Shown piece after piece: positions 24,341-33,106 of a stretch of DNA of 64,000 nucleotides (positions are counted from its first letter, which is position 1; each line of letters begins with the position of its first letter). Source of the DNA: Palsa-513 sp050010595 (GTDB lineage Bacteria > Actinomycetota > Thermoleophilia > Solirubrobacterales > Solirubrobacteraceae); NCBI GenBank assembly GCA_050010595.1, contig JBEKKS010000002.1:186001-250000 (forward strand), read 5' to 3'. The position numbers and the translations under genes were made by a program. The notes under the pieces are model-generated. The model did no database searches. It was not told the DNA's origin and worked only from the letters and a program-made list of their open reading frames with translations.

Positions 24341-26073
24341 TCCGTGATCACCGCGCGCGTCCCGCCGCGCAACCGGCGGTCGACCGGCATAGCGACGCGC
24401 CAAAGCAACAGCCGTTGCTCCGAGCCGAGAACCTGACAATCGGCTTCGGCGAGCGCGAGGTCGTCCGCGGCGTGTCGTTCTCGCTCAACGCCGGGAAGTG
24501 CCTGGCAATCGTCGGCGAGTCAGGGTCAGGCAAGAGCGTTACCGCGCGGACGGTTGTCGGGCTCACGGGTGCGCGGTCCTACGTCCGAGCCGACGAGCTG
24601 ACCTTCGACGGCCGCGACCTGCTGGCGCTCGAAGACCGCGACTGGCACGAGATACGCGGGAAGCAGGTCGGCTTCATCCTGCAGGACGCGCTCGTGTCCC
24701 TGGATCCGCTGCGCCCCGTCACGAAGGAGATCGAGGAGGCGCTGCGGCTGCACGGCTGGGGCACGCGTCAGACCCGCCGGCGGCGGGCGATCGATCTGCT
24801 GGCCATGGTCGGCGTGCCGGAGCCGGAGGTACGCGCGCTGCAGCGACCCGACGAGCTATCGGGCGGCCTGCGTCAACGGGCGCTGATTGCCTCGGCGCTG
24901 GCCCTCGACCCGCAGCTCGTGATTGCCGACGAGCCGACCACCGCGCTCGACGTGACGGTCCAGGCACAGGTGCTCGCTGAGCTCGAGGCGACCAAGCGTC
25001 GCGGCCAGGCGCTGATCCTGATCAGCCACGATCTCGCCGTCGTATCGCGGCTGGCAGACACCGTCGCCGTCATGCGCGACGGCGAGATTCTCGAACACGG
25101 CCCGGCAGGCGAGCTTTTTGCCCGGCCGAGGCACGAGTACACGCAGGCACTGATCGACGCGATTCCCTCGGCGCAGTCGCGCGGACGGCGTTTGTCGCCC
25201 CACCAGCGCCAAGCGCTGCTCGGGACGATCAGTCGGCACGAGCACCGCGACGGGCCGGTGCTTGCGGCCAGCGGCTTGGTCAAGCGCTACCGCGGTCCCG
25301 ACGGCGTGCACCGCACCGTCGTTGACGACGTCAGCTTCTCGCTTGAGCAGGGTGAGACGCTCGGCATCGTCGGCGAGTCCGGCTCGGGCAAGACGACCAC
25401 GGCTCGCCTTGCGCTCGCCCTGTCGGCTCCAACTGCCGGCGAGGTATTGCTCGCCGGTGAGCCCTGGAGCGCGCTGGCGGAGAAGGACCGCCGCCAACGC
25501 CGGCGCCAGATCACCGTTGTCTATCAAGATCCGCTGAGCTCCTTCGATCCCCGCTGGAGTGTCGAGCAGATCCTCTTGGATGCGCTGTCGAGCGTCGCCT
25601 ACAGCTCCAACGAGCGGCGTCATCAGCGGGTCACCGAGCTGCTGGCGCTGGTCGGCTTGGAGGACGAGCACCGCCTGCGCCGGCCGCTGCAGCTCTCCGG
25701 CGGCCAGCGCCAGCGCGTCGCCATCGCGCGTGCGCTCGGACCCGAGCCACGCTTGATCGTCTGTGACGAGCCCGTCTCGGCGCTCGACGTCTCGATCCAG
25801 GCACAGGTGCTCGACCTCCTGGCCGACCTCCAGCGCGAGCTCGGCCTTAGCTACCTGTTCATCTCGCATGACCTCGGCGTCATCCATCACATCAGCGACC
25901 GCGTGCTGGTGATGAGCGAAGGCAAGGTCGTCGAGCAGGGATCCGCCGACGACGTGCTGCTTCGCCCGACGCAGCCATACACGCAGCAGCTGGTGGCCGC
26001 ACTGCCGGAGCTCGAACGGCCCGCAGCGGTCGAGGCCACGGTTTCGGCAGCGCCCGTCAGCAACGTCGCCTGA
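24337..26073 (+). CDS. Fused dual ABC ATPase (DppD-DppF in one chain)
   Basis: About 578 aa with two complete nucleotide-binding domains. The first has VGESGSGKSVTART, LSGGLRQRALIASAL and VIADEPTTALD. The second has VGESGSGKTTTARL, LSGGQRQRVAIARAL and IVCDEPVSALD. A single gene thus replaces the usual separate DppD and DppF. ATG 24337 overlaps the permease stop; the apparent upstream extension is out-of-gene sequence. It completes a four-gene importer. Confidence 0.95.
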   Translation: MIRDHRARPAAQPAVDRHSDAPKQQPLLRAENLTIGFGEREVVRGVSFSLNAGKCLAIVGESGSGKSVTARTVVGLTGARSYVRADELTFDGRDLLALEDRDWHEIRGKQVGFILQDALVSLDPLRPVTKEIEEALRLHGWGTRQTRRRRAIDLLAMVGVPEPEVRALQRPDELSGGLRQRALIASALALDPQLVIADEPTTALDVTVQAQVLAELEATKRRGQALILISHDLAVVSRLADTVAVMRDGEILEHGPAGELFARPRHEYTQALIDAIPSAQSRGRRLSPHQRQALLGTISRHEHRDGPVLAASGLVKRYRGPDGVHRTVVDDVSFSLEQGETLGIVGESGSGKTTTARLALALSAPTAGEVLLAGEPWSALAEKDRRQRRRQITVVYQDPLSSFDPRWSVEQILLDALSSVAYSSNERRHQRVTELLALVGLEDEHRLRRPLQLSGGQRQRVAIARALGPEPRLIVCDEPVSALDVSIQAQVLDLLADLQRELGLSYLFISHDLGVIHHISDRVLVMSEGKVVEQGSADDVLLRPTQPYTQQLVAALPELERPAAVEATVSAAPVSNVA

Positions 26074-26128
26074 ATCGCCCCATCGCCATGTCCGACCGAC
26101 CGCCATCCCAAGGAAAGCAGGAGGCCAA

Positions 26129-27517
26129 ATGACTGCCCGCCCGCGCAACCGACTGCGCTTCAACGCCTTTGCGATGAACTGCGTGTCTCACATTCACCAC
26201 GGCCAGTGGGTCCGCTCCGACACTCGCCAGCTCGATTACGCAAGCCTCGACCCATGGATCGAGCTCGCCCAGATTCTCGAGCGAGGAAAGTTCGACGCCC
26301 TATTCCTCGCCGATGTGGTCGGCACCTACGACAGCTATGGCGGCAGCCGCGACGCGGCGGTCGAGGAAGGGCTGCAGATCCCGGTCAACGATCCATCGCT
26401 GCTGATTCCGGCGATGGCTTACGTAACAGAGAACCTTGGTTTCGCGTTCACGCACTCCGTGCTCCAGGAGCACCCGTTCAACTTCGCGCGCCGCGTATCG
26501 ACGCTGGACCACCTAACCGAGGGAAGGGTCGCGTGGAACATCGTGACCTCGTACCTGAACAACGCGGCACGCAATCTGGGCTACGGATCATTGCCGCCAC
26601 ATCAGGATCGCTACAGGCGCGCCGAGGAGTACGTCCAGGTGCTCTACAAGCTGCTCGAGGGCAGCTGGGAGGACGATGCCGTGATCCGCGACATCGAGCG
26701 CGGGATCTACGCCGACCCGGAGAAGATCCACGACATCGACCATATGGGCGAGTTCTACGACGTCGTCGGTCCGCACCTCTCCGAGCCATCGCCGCAACGA
26801 ACGCCGCTGCTCTTCCAGGCTGGTGCTTCCGAGGAAGGCCGTGACTTTGCCTCGCGTAACGCTGAGGCGATTTTCATACCAGCCCCCTCGCCTGAGGTCG
26901 CACGCGGCAACATCGAAGATGTTCGCGCGCGTGCCGCCCGCGTGGGTCGCGACCCCTCAGACATCCTGTTCTTCACCGGCTTCACGTTCGTCGTCGGCGG
27001 GACCGAGGAGGAGGCACAGCGCAAGGCTCGTGAGTTCGACGAGACCGCCAGCGCGCGCGGGTATGCCGCGCACATGGGTGGCGGCATGGGTGCCGACCTC
27101 GCTGAGATCGACCTCGACGCCCCCGTCGGCGAGCTCGAGCAGTACAACAGCCGCGGTTGGCTGAAGTCGCTGATCGACTCCGCGCCGGACAAGACATGGA
27201 CTTTCAGCGATGTGCTGAAGCTGCGGGGGGCGAACCGCGTGGTCGGAACGCCGGAGCAGATCGCGGACCGGCTCGAGCGGTTGGCCGACGCGGGCGTCGA
27301 CGGGATCAACGTCACCTATTACACGACGCCCGGATCGTTCCTTGACTTCATCGACGGCGTGACGCCCGTGCTTCAGGAGCGCGGCCTGCAGCAGCGCGAG
27401 TACAGGCCGGGAACGCTGCGCGAGAAGCTCTCCGACGGCGAGTCGGGGCCGCTCTTGAATGAGCGCCACCCCGGCGCGGCGATCCGCCGCGAGCGGCTCG
27501 CGGGGGCTGTGGCATGA
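26129..27517 (+). CDS. FMN-dependent monooxygenase, NtaA/SnaA/DszA family (paralog 1)
   Basis: 462 aa, luciferase-like TIM barrel. Family motifs include HIHHGQWVR, FLADVVGTYD, DPSLLIPAMAY, TEGRVAWNIVTSYLNNAARN, and LLFQAGASEEGRDFASRNAEAIF. Members use FMNH2 from a separate reductase to oxidise substrates such as sulfones (DszA) or nitrilotriacetate (NtaA). The operon context (SsuD, SfnB-type proteins, flavin reductases) favours C-S bond cleavage. An AGCAGGAGG-like ribosome-binding sequence precedes the ATG. It is strongly similar to the next gene. Confidence 0.92.
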   Translation: MTARPRNRLRFNAFAMNCVSHIHHGQWVRSDTRQLDYASLDPWIELAQILERGKFDALFLADVVGTYDSYGGSRDAAVEEGLQIPVNDPSLLIPAMAYVTENLGFAFTHSVLQEHPFNFARRVSTLDHLTEGRVAWNIVTSYLNNAARNLGYGSLPPHQDRYRRAEEYVQVLYKLLEGSWEDDAVIRDIERGIYADPEKIHDIDHMGEFYDVVGPHLSEPSPQRTPLLFQAGASEEGRDFASRNAEAIFIPAPSPEVARGNIEDVRARAARVGRDPSDILFFTGFTFVVGGTEEEAQRKAREFDETASARGYAAHMGGGMGADLAEIDLDAPVGELEQYNSRGWLKSLIDSAPDKTWTFSDVLKLRGANRVVGTPEQIADRLERLADAGVDGINVTYYTTPGSFLDFIDGVTPVLQERGLQQREYRPGTLREKLSDGESGPLLNERHPGAAIRRERLAGAVA

Positions 27518-28884
27518 GCCGCCGCCTGCGCTTCAACGCGTTCTCGATGAACTGCGTCTCGCACATTCACCATGGACAATGGGTCCGCCCGGACACGCGC
27601 CAGCTCGACTACGCACGACTCGACGCCTGGGTCGAGCTCGCGCGGCTGCTCGAGCGCGGGAAGTTCGACGCGCTCTTCTTGGCCGACGTCGTCGGCACGT
27701 ATGACAGCTACCGCGGCAACCGCGACGTGGCGGTGGCCGAAGGCCTCCAGATTCCGGTCAACGATCCATCCCTGCTGATTCCGGCGATGGCCTACGCAAC
27801 CGAGAATCTTGGCTTTGCGTTCACGCATTCCGTGTTGCAGGAGCACCCGTTCAATTTCGCGCGCCGGATCTCGACGCTCGACCACCTGACCGATGGGCGC
27901 GTGGCTTGGAACATCGTCACCTCGTATCTAAACAACGCCGCGCGCAACCTCGGCTACGGGTCGCGGCCCCCGCATGAGGACCGCTACGCGCGCGCCGAGG
28001 AGTACGTCGAAGTCCTCTGCAAGCTGCTCGAGGGCAGCTGGGAGGACGATGCCGTGATCCGCGACATCGAGCGCGGGATCTACGCCGACCCGGAGAAGAT
28101 CCACGACATCGATCACGTCGGGCGCCATTACGACGTCGTCGGCCCGCACCTCTCGGAGCCCTCGCGCCAGCGCGTGCCGGTGCTGTTTCAGGCTGGCGCA
28201 TCGGACTTGGGTCGCGAGTTCGCGGCGCGTAACGCCGAAGCGATATTCATCGCCGGGCGCACGCCGCAGGGAGCGCGTGCACACGTCGAGGACGTGCGCG
28301 CCCGTGCCGCGGCCTACGGGCGCGAGAGTGACGACATCCTCTTCTACCAGGGACTCAGCTTTATCGTCGGGGGCACAGAAGAAGAAGCGCGCCGCAAGGA
28401 GCGTGAGATCGATGAGTACGCGAGCAGCGAGGGCTATGCCGCGCACATGGGCGGGGGCCTTGGCGTCGACCTGAGCGAATACGACCTCGATGCGCCGATC
28501 GCGGCGCTCGAGAAGGTCAACGTCCGCGGCATGATCAAAGGCCTGATCGAGGCTGCGCCAGACAAGACCTGGACCTTTGGCGATCTGCTGCGCTACACGT
28601 CGGACCTGCGAGTCGTCGGTACGCCCGAGCAGATCGCTGACGAGCTCGAAGCCTGGGCCGACGCTGGCGTCGACGGCATCAACGTCATGTACCACACGAC
28701 GCCTGGGTCGTTCGAAGACTTCATCGAGGGGGTGACGCCGGTGTTGCAGCAGCGCGGCCTGCAACAGCGCGAATATGCGCCGGGCACGCTGCGCGAGAAG
28801 CTCAGCGATGGCCGCTCGGGGGCGCGTCTGAACGACCGCCATCCGGCTGCCCGATTCCGTCGTTCGGGCGCCGTCGCGGCATGA
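27514..28884 (+). CDS. FMN-dependent monooxygenase, NtaA/SnaA/DszA family (paralog 2)
   Basis: 456 aa, a tandem duplicate of the preceding gene with the same motifs (HIHHGQWVR, TDGRVAWNIVTSYLNNAARN, LFQAGASDLGREFAARNAEAIF). The two diverge most in the middle and C-terminal thirds, and so may differ in substrate. ATG 27514 overlaps the previous stop (ATGA). A 93-bp block is base-for-base identical to paralog 1 (28020-28112 with 26647-26739). Confidence 0.92.
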   Translation: MSRRLRFNAFSMNCVSHIHHGQWVRPDTRQLDYARLDAWVELARLLERGKFDALFLADVVGTYDSYRGNRDVAVAEGLQIPVNDPSLLIPAMAYATENLGFAFTHSVLQEHPFNFARRISTLDHLTDGRVAWNIVTSYLNNAARNLGYGSRPPHEDRYARAEEYVEVLCKLLEGSWEDDAVIRDIERGIYADPEKIHDIDHVGRHYDVVGPHLSEPSRQRVPVLFQAGASDLGREFAARNAEAIFIAGRTPQGARAHVEDVRARAAAYGRESDDILFYQGLSFIVGGTEEEARRKEREIDEYASSEGYAAHMGGGLGVDLSEYDLDAPIAALEKVNVRGMIKGLIEAAPDKTWTFGDLLRYTSDLRVVGTPEQIADELEAWADAGVDGINVMYHTTPGSFEDFIEGVTPVLQQRGLQQREYAPGTLREKLSDGRSGARLNDRHPAARFRRSGAVAA

Positions 28885-28888
28885 GCGC

Positions 28889-30124
28889 ATGAGTTCGCTC
28901 TCCACTCACGATCGTGCCGGCGTCGAGGCGGCGATCGCAACGCTACGTAGCGGCGGCATGGTGGTCGTCGTCGACGATCAGGACCGCGAGAACGAAGGCG
29001 ATCTGATCCTTGCCGCCGAGCGGGCGACGCCCCAGGCCATCGCATTCATGGTCCGCCACGGCTCGGGCATTGTCTGCGTTGCGCTGGAGCAGCGCCGGAT
29101 CGAGCAGCTGCAGATCCCGATGATGACGCAGGAGAGCACCGAAGCGATGGGGACCGCTTTCACGGTGTCCGTTGACGCGCGCGAAGGGACCACGACCGGT
29201 GTCTCCGCCGCCGATCGCTCGCGCACGGTATCCACGCTCATCGCGAGCGGGACGGCGCCACACGATCTGCGCCGTCCCGGTCACGTCTTCCCGCTGCGGA
29301 GCAAGCCTGGTGGCGTGCTCGAGCGGGCGGGACACACGGAGGCCGCGGTTGACCTTGCGCGGCTTGCCGGCCTTTATCCCGCCGGCGTGATCTGCGAGCT
29401 GATCGCCCAGGACGGCGCCATGGCCCGCCCCCCGCAGCTCGAGCGCTTCGCTGGCGAGCATGGCTTGCCGCTGCTCGTGATTGCCGACCTGATTGCCTAC
29501 CGTGCGCAGCGCGAGCGTCTCGTTCGCCGCGTCTCCTCCGCGCGCATCCCGACCGACTACGGCCGCTTCGAGTCGATCGCCTACGAGGCCCATGACGGGC
29601 GCACGCACGTCGCGCTCGTCCGCGGTGAGATCGCGGGGCGGGAAGAGGTGCTCGTGCGCGTGCATTCGGAATGCTTCACCGGCGACACGCTCGGGAGCCG
29701 GCGCTGTGACTGCGGCGCGCAGCTGCAACGATCGCTCGAGCTGATCGCCGCCGAAGGCAGCGGCGCGGTCGTCTACATCCGCGGCCACGAGGGGCGCGGA
29801 ATCGGTCTGCGGCACAAGCTCGAGGCCTACGAGCTGCAGGATCGGGGCTACGACACAGTCGAGGCGAATCTTGCGCTCGGGTTCGCCGCAGACGCGCGCG
29901 ACTATGGCGTCGGCGCCGAGATCCTGCGTGAGCTCGGCGTCAGGACGATGCGTCTGCTGACCAACAATCCAGCCAAGCGCGCCGGGCTCGAGGGCCACGG
30001 CCTGCGGATCGTCGAGCGCGTCCCGCTGGCGATCTCCCCGACGCCCGAGAATCTCTTCTATCTGCAGACCAAGCAGGAGCGTTTCGGCCACCTGCTCGAC
30101 CTTCCCCGAGCGGGCTGCAAGTGA
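28889..30124 (+). CDS. ribBA: RibBA: DHBP synthase / GTP cyclohydrolase II
   Basis: 411 aa, a bifunctional riboflavin enzyme. Residues ~10-205 are 3,4-dihydroxy-2-butanone 4-phosphate synthase (DDQDRENEGDL, GTAFTVSVDA, RPGHVFPLR, GHTEAAVDL). Residues ~210-405 are GTP cyclohydrolase II, with the zinc cysteines in SECFTGDTLGSRRCDCGAQL and IRGHEGRGIGL. It supplies precursors of FMN. Its place inside an operon of FMN-dependent monooxygenases, 4 bp after paralog 2, suggests cofactor supply on demand, perhaps in addition to a housekeeping rib locus. Confidence 0.96.
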   Translation: MSSLSTHDRAGVEAAIATLRSGGMVVVVDDQDRENEGDLILAAERATPQAIAFMVRHGSGIVCVALEQRRIEQLQIPMMTQESTEAMGTAFTVSVDAREGTTTGVSAADRSRTVSTLIASGTAPHDLRRPGHVFPLRSKPGGVLERAGHTEAAVDLARLAGLYPAGVICELIAQDGAMARPPQLERFAGEHGLPLLVIADLIAYRAQRERLVRRVSSARIPTDYGRFESIAYEAHDGRTHVALVRGEIAGREEVLVRVHSECFTGDTLGSRRCDCGAQLQRSLELIAAEGSGAVVYIRGHEGRGIGLRHKLEAYELQDRGYDTVEANLALGFAADARDYGVGAEILRELGVRTMRLLTNNPAKRAGLEGHGLRIVERVPLAISPTPENLFYLQTKQERFGHLLDLPRAGCK

Positions 30125-30690
30125 GCGCGCCCGTCGCGCAGGCAATCGCGGTGCTGGCGGTCGACGCCTCGCCAGCTGGTGGCGGCCACACCAGGGCCGT
30201 GCTCGACGCCGTCGCCGCCGCGGCGCTGGCAGCAGGCGCGACGGTTGATGTAGTCGCACTCGGGGATGACGGCACGGGAATCGAGGCGACGCTCGACGCG
30301 CTTGCATCGAGCGATGCGGTCCTACTCGCTTCACCGGTGTACCGCGCTTCCTTCGCGGCGCCGCTCAAGGCGCTGCTCGACGCCGTCCCGCGCAGCGCCA
30401 CGGCTCCGCCCGACTCGCCCCTTTCTGGCAAAGCGGTCGCGATCGCCTATACCGGCGCCAGCCTCCATCACTTCCTCGCCCCAGACTCGCTTCGCAGCGT
30501 GCTCGCCGGGTTCTTCGCGGCGCACGTGCTGCCGCCGGGGCTGTACGTGCCGCGCGAGGGATTCGACGACAGCCTCGCTCTCCGTGAGCCCTATAGCGAT
30601 CAGGCGCAGCTGCAGGGCGCCGCGCTCGTGGAGTTCGTGCGTGCACTTCGCGATAGCCCGGTCCTTCGTTCGCTGCGCCCGCAGGCATGA
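30121..30690 (+). CDS. NAD(P)H-dependent FMN reductase, SsuE-like
   Basis: 189 aa, flavodoxin-like fold. It shows the phosphate-binding start VLAVDASPAGGGHTRAVLDAV, then ASPVYRASFAAPLKALLDAVP, the FMN-reductase motif. It would provide FMNH2 to SsuD and the DszA-like oxygenases. GTG 30121 overlaps the RibBA stop (GTGA), and the 3' end overlaps ssuD by 4 bp, matching the ssuED pairing known in other bacteria. Confidence 0.87.
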   Translation: MSAPVAQAIAVLAVDASPAGGGHTRAVLDAVAAAALAAGATVDVVALGDDGTGIEATLDALASSDAVLLASPVYRASFAAPLKALLDAVPRSATAPPDSPLSGKAVAIAYTGASLHHFLAPDSLRSVLAGFFAAHVLPPGLYVPREGFDDSLALREPYSDQAQLQGAALVEFVRALRDSPVLRSLRPQA

Positions 30691-31853
30691 GCATCACGCT
30701 GCATTGGTTCCTGCCGACCAACGGCGACTCACGCACCGATCTGAGCCTCGGCAACGCCGTCGGCGCGAGCGGCAGCCGGATCCTCGAGGGCGGCGTCGAG
30801 CGAGCGCCCGACATCAACTACATCGGGCAGATCGCGCGCTCCGCCGAGCAGCTCGGCTTCGAAGCTGCTCTCACGCCGACGAGTAGCTGGTGCGAGGACG
30901 CTTGGGTTATCACCGCCGGGCTGACGCAAGTCACCGAGCGTTTCAAGTTCCTCGTTGCGTTCCGCCCCGGTCTGCAGTCGGTCACCTTGGCGGCTCAAAT
31001 GGCAGCCACATACCAGCGGATCTCGCGGGGCCGGCTGCTGCTGAACGTCGTCGTTGGTGGCGACGATGTCGAGCAGCTGCGTTTCGGCGACGATCTTGGG
31101 AAAGACGCTCGCTACGCGCGCGCAGGCGAGTATCTACACGTGTTTCGTCAGCTGTGGTCGGGCGAGCCGGTCGACTTTGACGGCGAGCACGTCTCGGTGC
31201 GCGATGCGCAGATAGTTCCGTACCAACGCTGGCCACGGATCTACCTGGGGGGATCCTCCGAGCCGGCGATCGACGTCGCAGCGGCGTATGCGGATGTCTA
31301 TCTCACCTGGGGCGAGCCCCCGGCGCAGGTCGCCGAGAAGGTCGCTCGCGTGCGCGAGCGCGCCGCCGAGCTGGGTCGCAAGGTGAGTTTCGGCATCCGG
31401 CTGCACGCGATCGCACGCGACAGCTCCGAGGAGGCATGGGCGGAGGCACAGCGCCTGCTCGATGGCCTCAGCGCCGACCAGATCGCCAACGCGCAGGCGA
31501 TCCAGCGCGCGTCGCAGTCCGAAGGGCAGCGCCGTATGGTCGCCCTTCACAACGGCAGCCGCGAGTCGCTCGAGGTGTCACCCAACCTCTGGGCCGGCGT
31601 CGGCCTGGTCCGCGGCGGCGCTGGCACCGCGCTCGTCGGCAGCCACGCCGAGGTTGCGGAGCGAATCGTCGACTACCACGAGATCGGTATCGACGAGTTC
31701 ATCTTGTCCGGGTATCCGCACCTCGAGGAGGTCTACCGCGTCGGTGAAGGAGTGATGCCACTTTTGCGTGGCGCCGGTCTGCTCTCTCACGACCAGACCG
31801 CAGAGGTTATCCGCGGCCCGCTACGAGCCGACCACGCCCAGGCAGCATCGTGA
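30687..31853 (+). CDS. ssuD: FMNH2-dependent alkanesulfonate monooxygenase
   Basis: 388 aa, full length for SsuD. It starts ITLHWFLPTNGDSRT and has FEAALTPTSSWCEDAWV, FLVAFRPGLQSVTLAAQMA, RLLLNVVVGGDD and FILSGYPHLEEVYRVGEGV, all characteristic of the family. It releases sulfite from alkanesulfonates, using FMNH2 from the adjacent SsuE-like reductase. ATGA overlap with that gene. Confidence 0.95.
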   Translation: MSITLHWFLPTNGDSRTDLSLGNAVGASGSRILEGGVERAPDINYIGQIARSAEQLGFEAALTPTSSWCEDAWVITAGLTQVTERFKFLVAFRPGLQSVTLAAQMAATYQRISRGRLLLNVVVGGDDVEQLRFGDDLGKDARYARAGEYLHVFRQLWSGEPVDFDGEHVSVRDAQIVPYQRWPRIYLGGSSEPAIDVAAAYADVYLTWGEPPAQVAEKVARVRERAAELGRKVSFGIRLHAIARDSSEEAWAEAQRLLDGLSADQIANAQAIQRASQSEGQRRMVALHNGSRESLEVSPNLWAGVGLVRGGAGTALVGSHAEVAERIVDYHEIGIDEFILSGYPHLEEVYRVGEGVMPLLRGAGLLSHDQTAEVIRGPLRADHAQAAS

Positions 31854-33073
31854 CCGTCTCGCTGCCTCGTCAGAGCTCGCCGGTCCGCGTCATCACCTCG
31901 GATGCCGAGGCCGTAGCCGTCGCGCAGGAGCTCGCGGCTGCGATCGCCGACGGCGTGATCGAGCGCGACCGTGCCGGGGTGGTGCCGCGCGACGCCCTGG
32001 CGCTGCTCGATCAGAGCGGACTCTTGGGCATCACCATTTCGACCGCAGACGGGGGAGCCGGGGTATCACCGCGTAGCCTCGCCGAGGTCATCCGCACGAT
32101 CGCTGCCGTCGACCCCTCGATCGCGCAGGTGCCGCAAGCGCACTACCTGTTCGTCGACGTGCTGCGGCTCTGGGGAACAGCGGAGCAGCGGCGCCGGCTC
32201 TATGGCGACATCTTGGCCGGAGCTCGTCTTGGCAACGCGCTCGCCGAGCGAGGCGCGCAGCACGCGCAGGACCTGCGTACGAGCATCAAGCAGGACATGG
32301 GCGGCTCGCTCCTAGACGGGCGCAAGTACTACTGCACCGGTGCGGTCACCGCCCGCTGGATTGCGGTGACCGCTCTGAACGACGCCGGCAAGCTCGTCGT
32401 CGCGTTCGTCGGGCGTGATGACGAAGGGGTCAGCGTTGGCGAGGACTGGTCTGCGATGGGGCAGCGCGCGACTGTCAGCGGCACGACCGAGCTGAGCGCG
32501 GTGCGCGTAGACCCTGAGCTCGTGCTCGAGTATTGGCGGGCGTTCGAGGAGCCGCAACTGCTCGGAGCGCGTGGGCAGCTGGTCCATGCCGCGATCGAGG
32601 TCGGGATCGCCGGCGGCGCACTGCGCGATGCTCGAGAGTTCGTCGCTTCGAAGGCACGTCCCTTCTTCGAGGCGGTCCGCGGCGGCTGGGCCGAGCGCGC
32701 TGCGGATGACCCGCACACCACGCTGCGCTTCGGCCGGCTTGCCACCCAGCTCACCGCGGCTGAGCAGCTGTTGAGCTGGGCCGCTGGGGTCCTGAGCGAA
32801 ATTGGGCCCCGGCCCCGCGACGAGGAGGAGGCAGCGCGCGGTTCGCTGGCGGTCGCCAAAGCCAAGGCCTTCGGCTCCGAGACGGCCGTGCTCATCGCCT
32901 CAGAGCTCTTCGCGCTCACGGGAACAAGCGGCACCGACGAACGCTACGACCTGCACCGCCACTGGCGCAACGCCCGCACTCATAGCGTCCACGACCCGGT
33001 TGACTGGAAGTATCACCACATCGGCGCCTATGAACTGTCCGGCAAGCTGCCGCCGAGCCATGGTCAGCTCTAG
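31850..33073 (+). CDS. SfnB/DszC-type acyl-CoA-dehydrogenase-fold oxidoreductase (paralog 1)
   Basis: 407 aa. The acyl-CoA dehydrogenase fold is seen in DGRKYYCTGAVTARWIAV and GEDWSAMGQRATVSGT. The C-terminal RHWRNARTHSVHDPVDWKYH is the hallmark of the SfnB 'sulfur acquisition' family, related to the DszC flavin monooxygenase. Such proteins act with FMNH2-dependent partners in dimethyl-sulfone or thiophene use. GTG 31850 overlaps the ssuD stop. Confidence 0.87.
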   Translation: MTVSLPRQSSPVRVITSDAEAVAVAQELAAAIADGVIERDRAGVVPRDALALLDQSGLLGITISTADGGAGVSPRSLAEVIRTIAAVDPSIAQVPQAHYLFVDVLRLWGTAEQRRRLYGDILAGARLGNALAERGAQHAQDLRTSIKQDMGGSLLDGRKYYCTGAVTARWIAVTALNDAGKLVVAFVGRDDEGVSVGEDWSAMGQRATVSGTTELSAVRVDPELVLEYWRAFEEPQLLGARGQLVHAAIEVGIAGGALRDAREFVASKARPFFEAVRGGWAERAADDPHTTLRFGRLATQLTAAEQLLSWAAGVLSEIGPRPRDEEEAARGSLAVAKAKAFGSETAVLIASELFALTGTSGTDERYDLHRHWRNARTHSVHDPVDWKYHHIGAYELSGKLPPSHGQL

Positions 33074-33106
33074 CGCTTGCCGCATTCGCGGACGGGCCCG
33101 CGGTAG

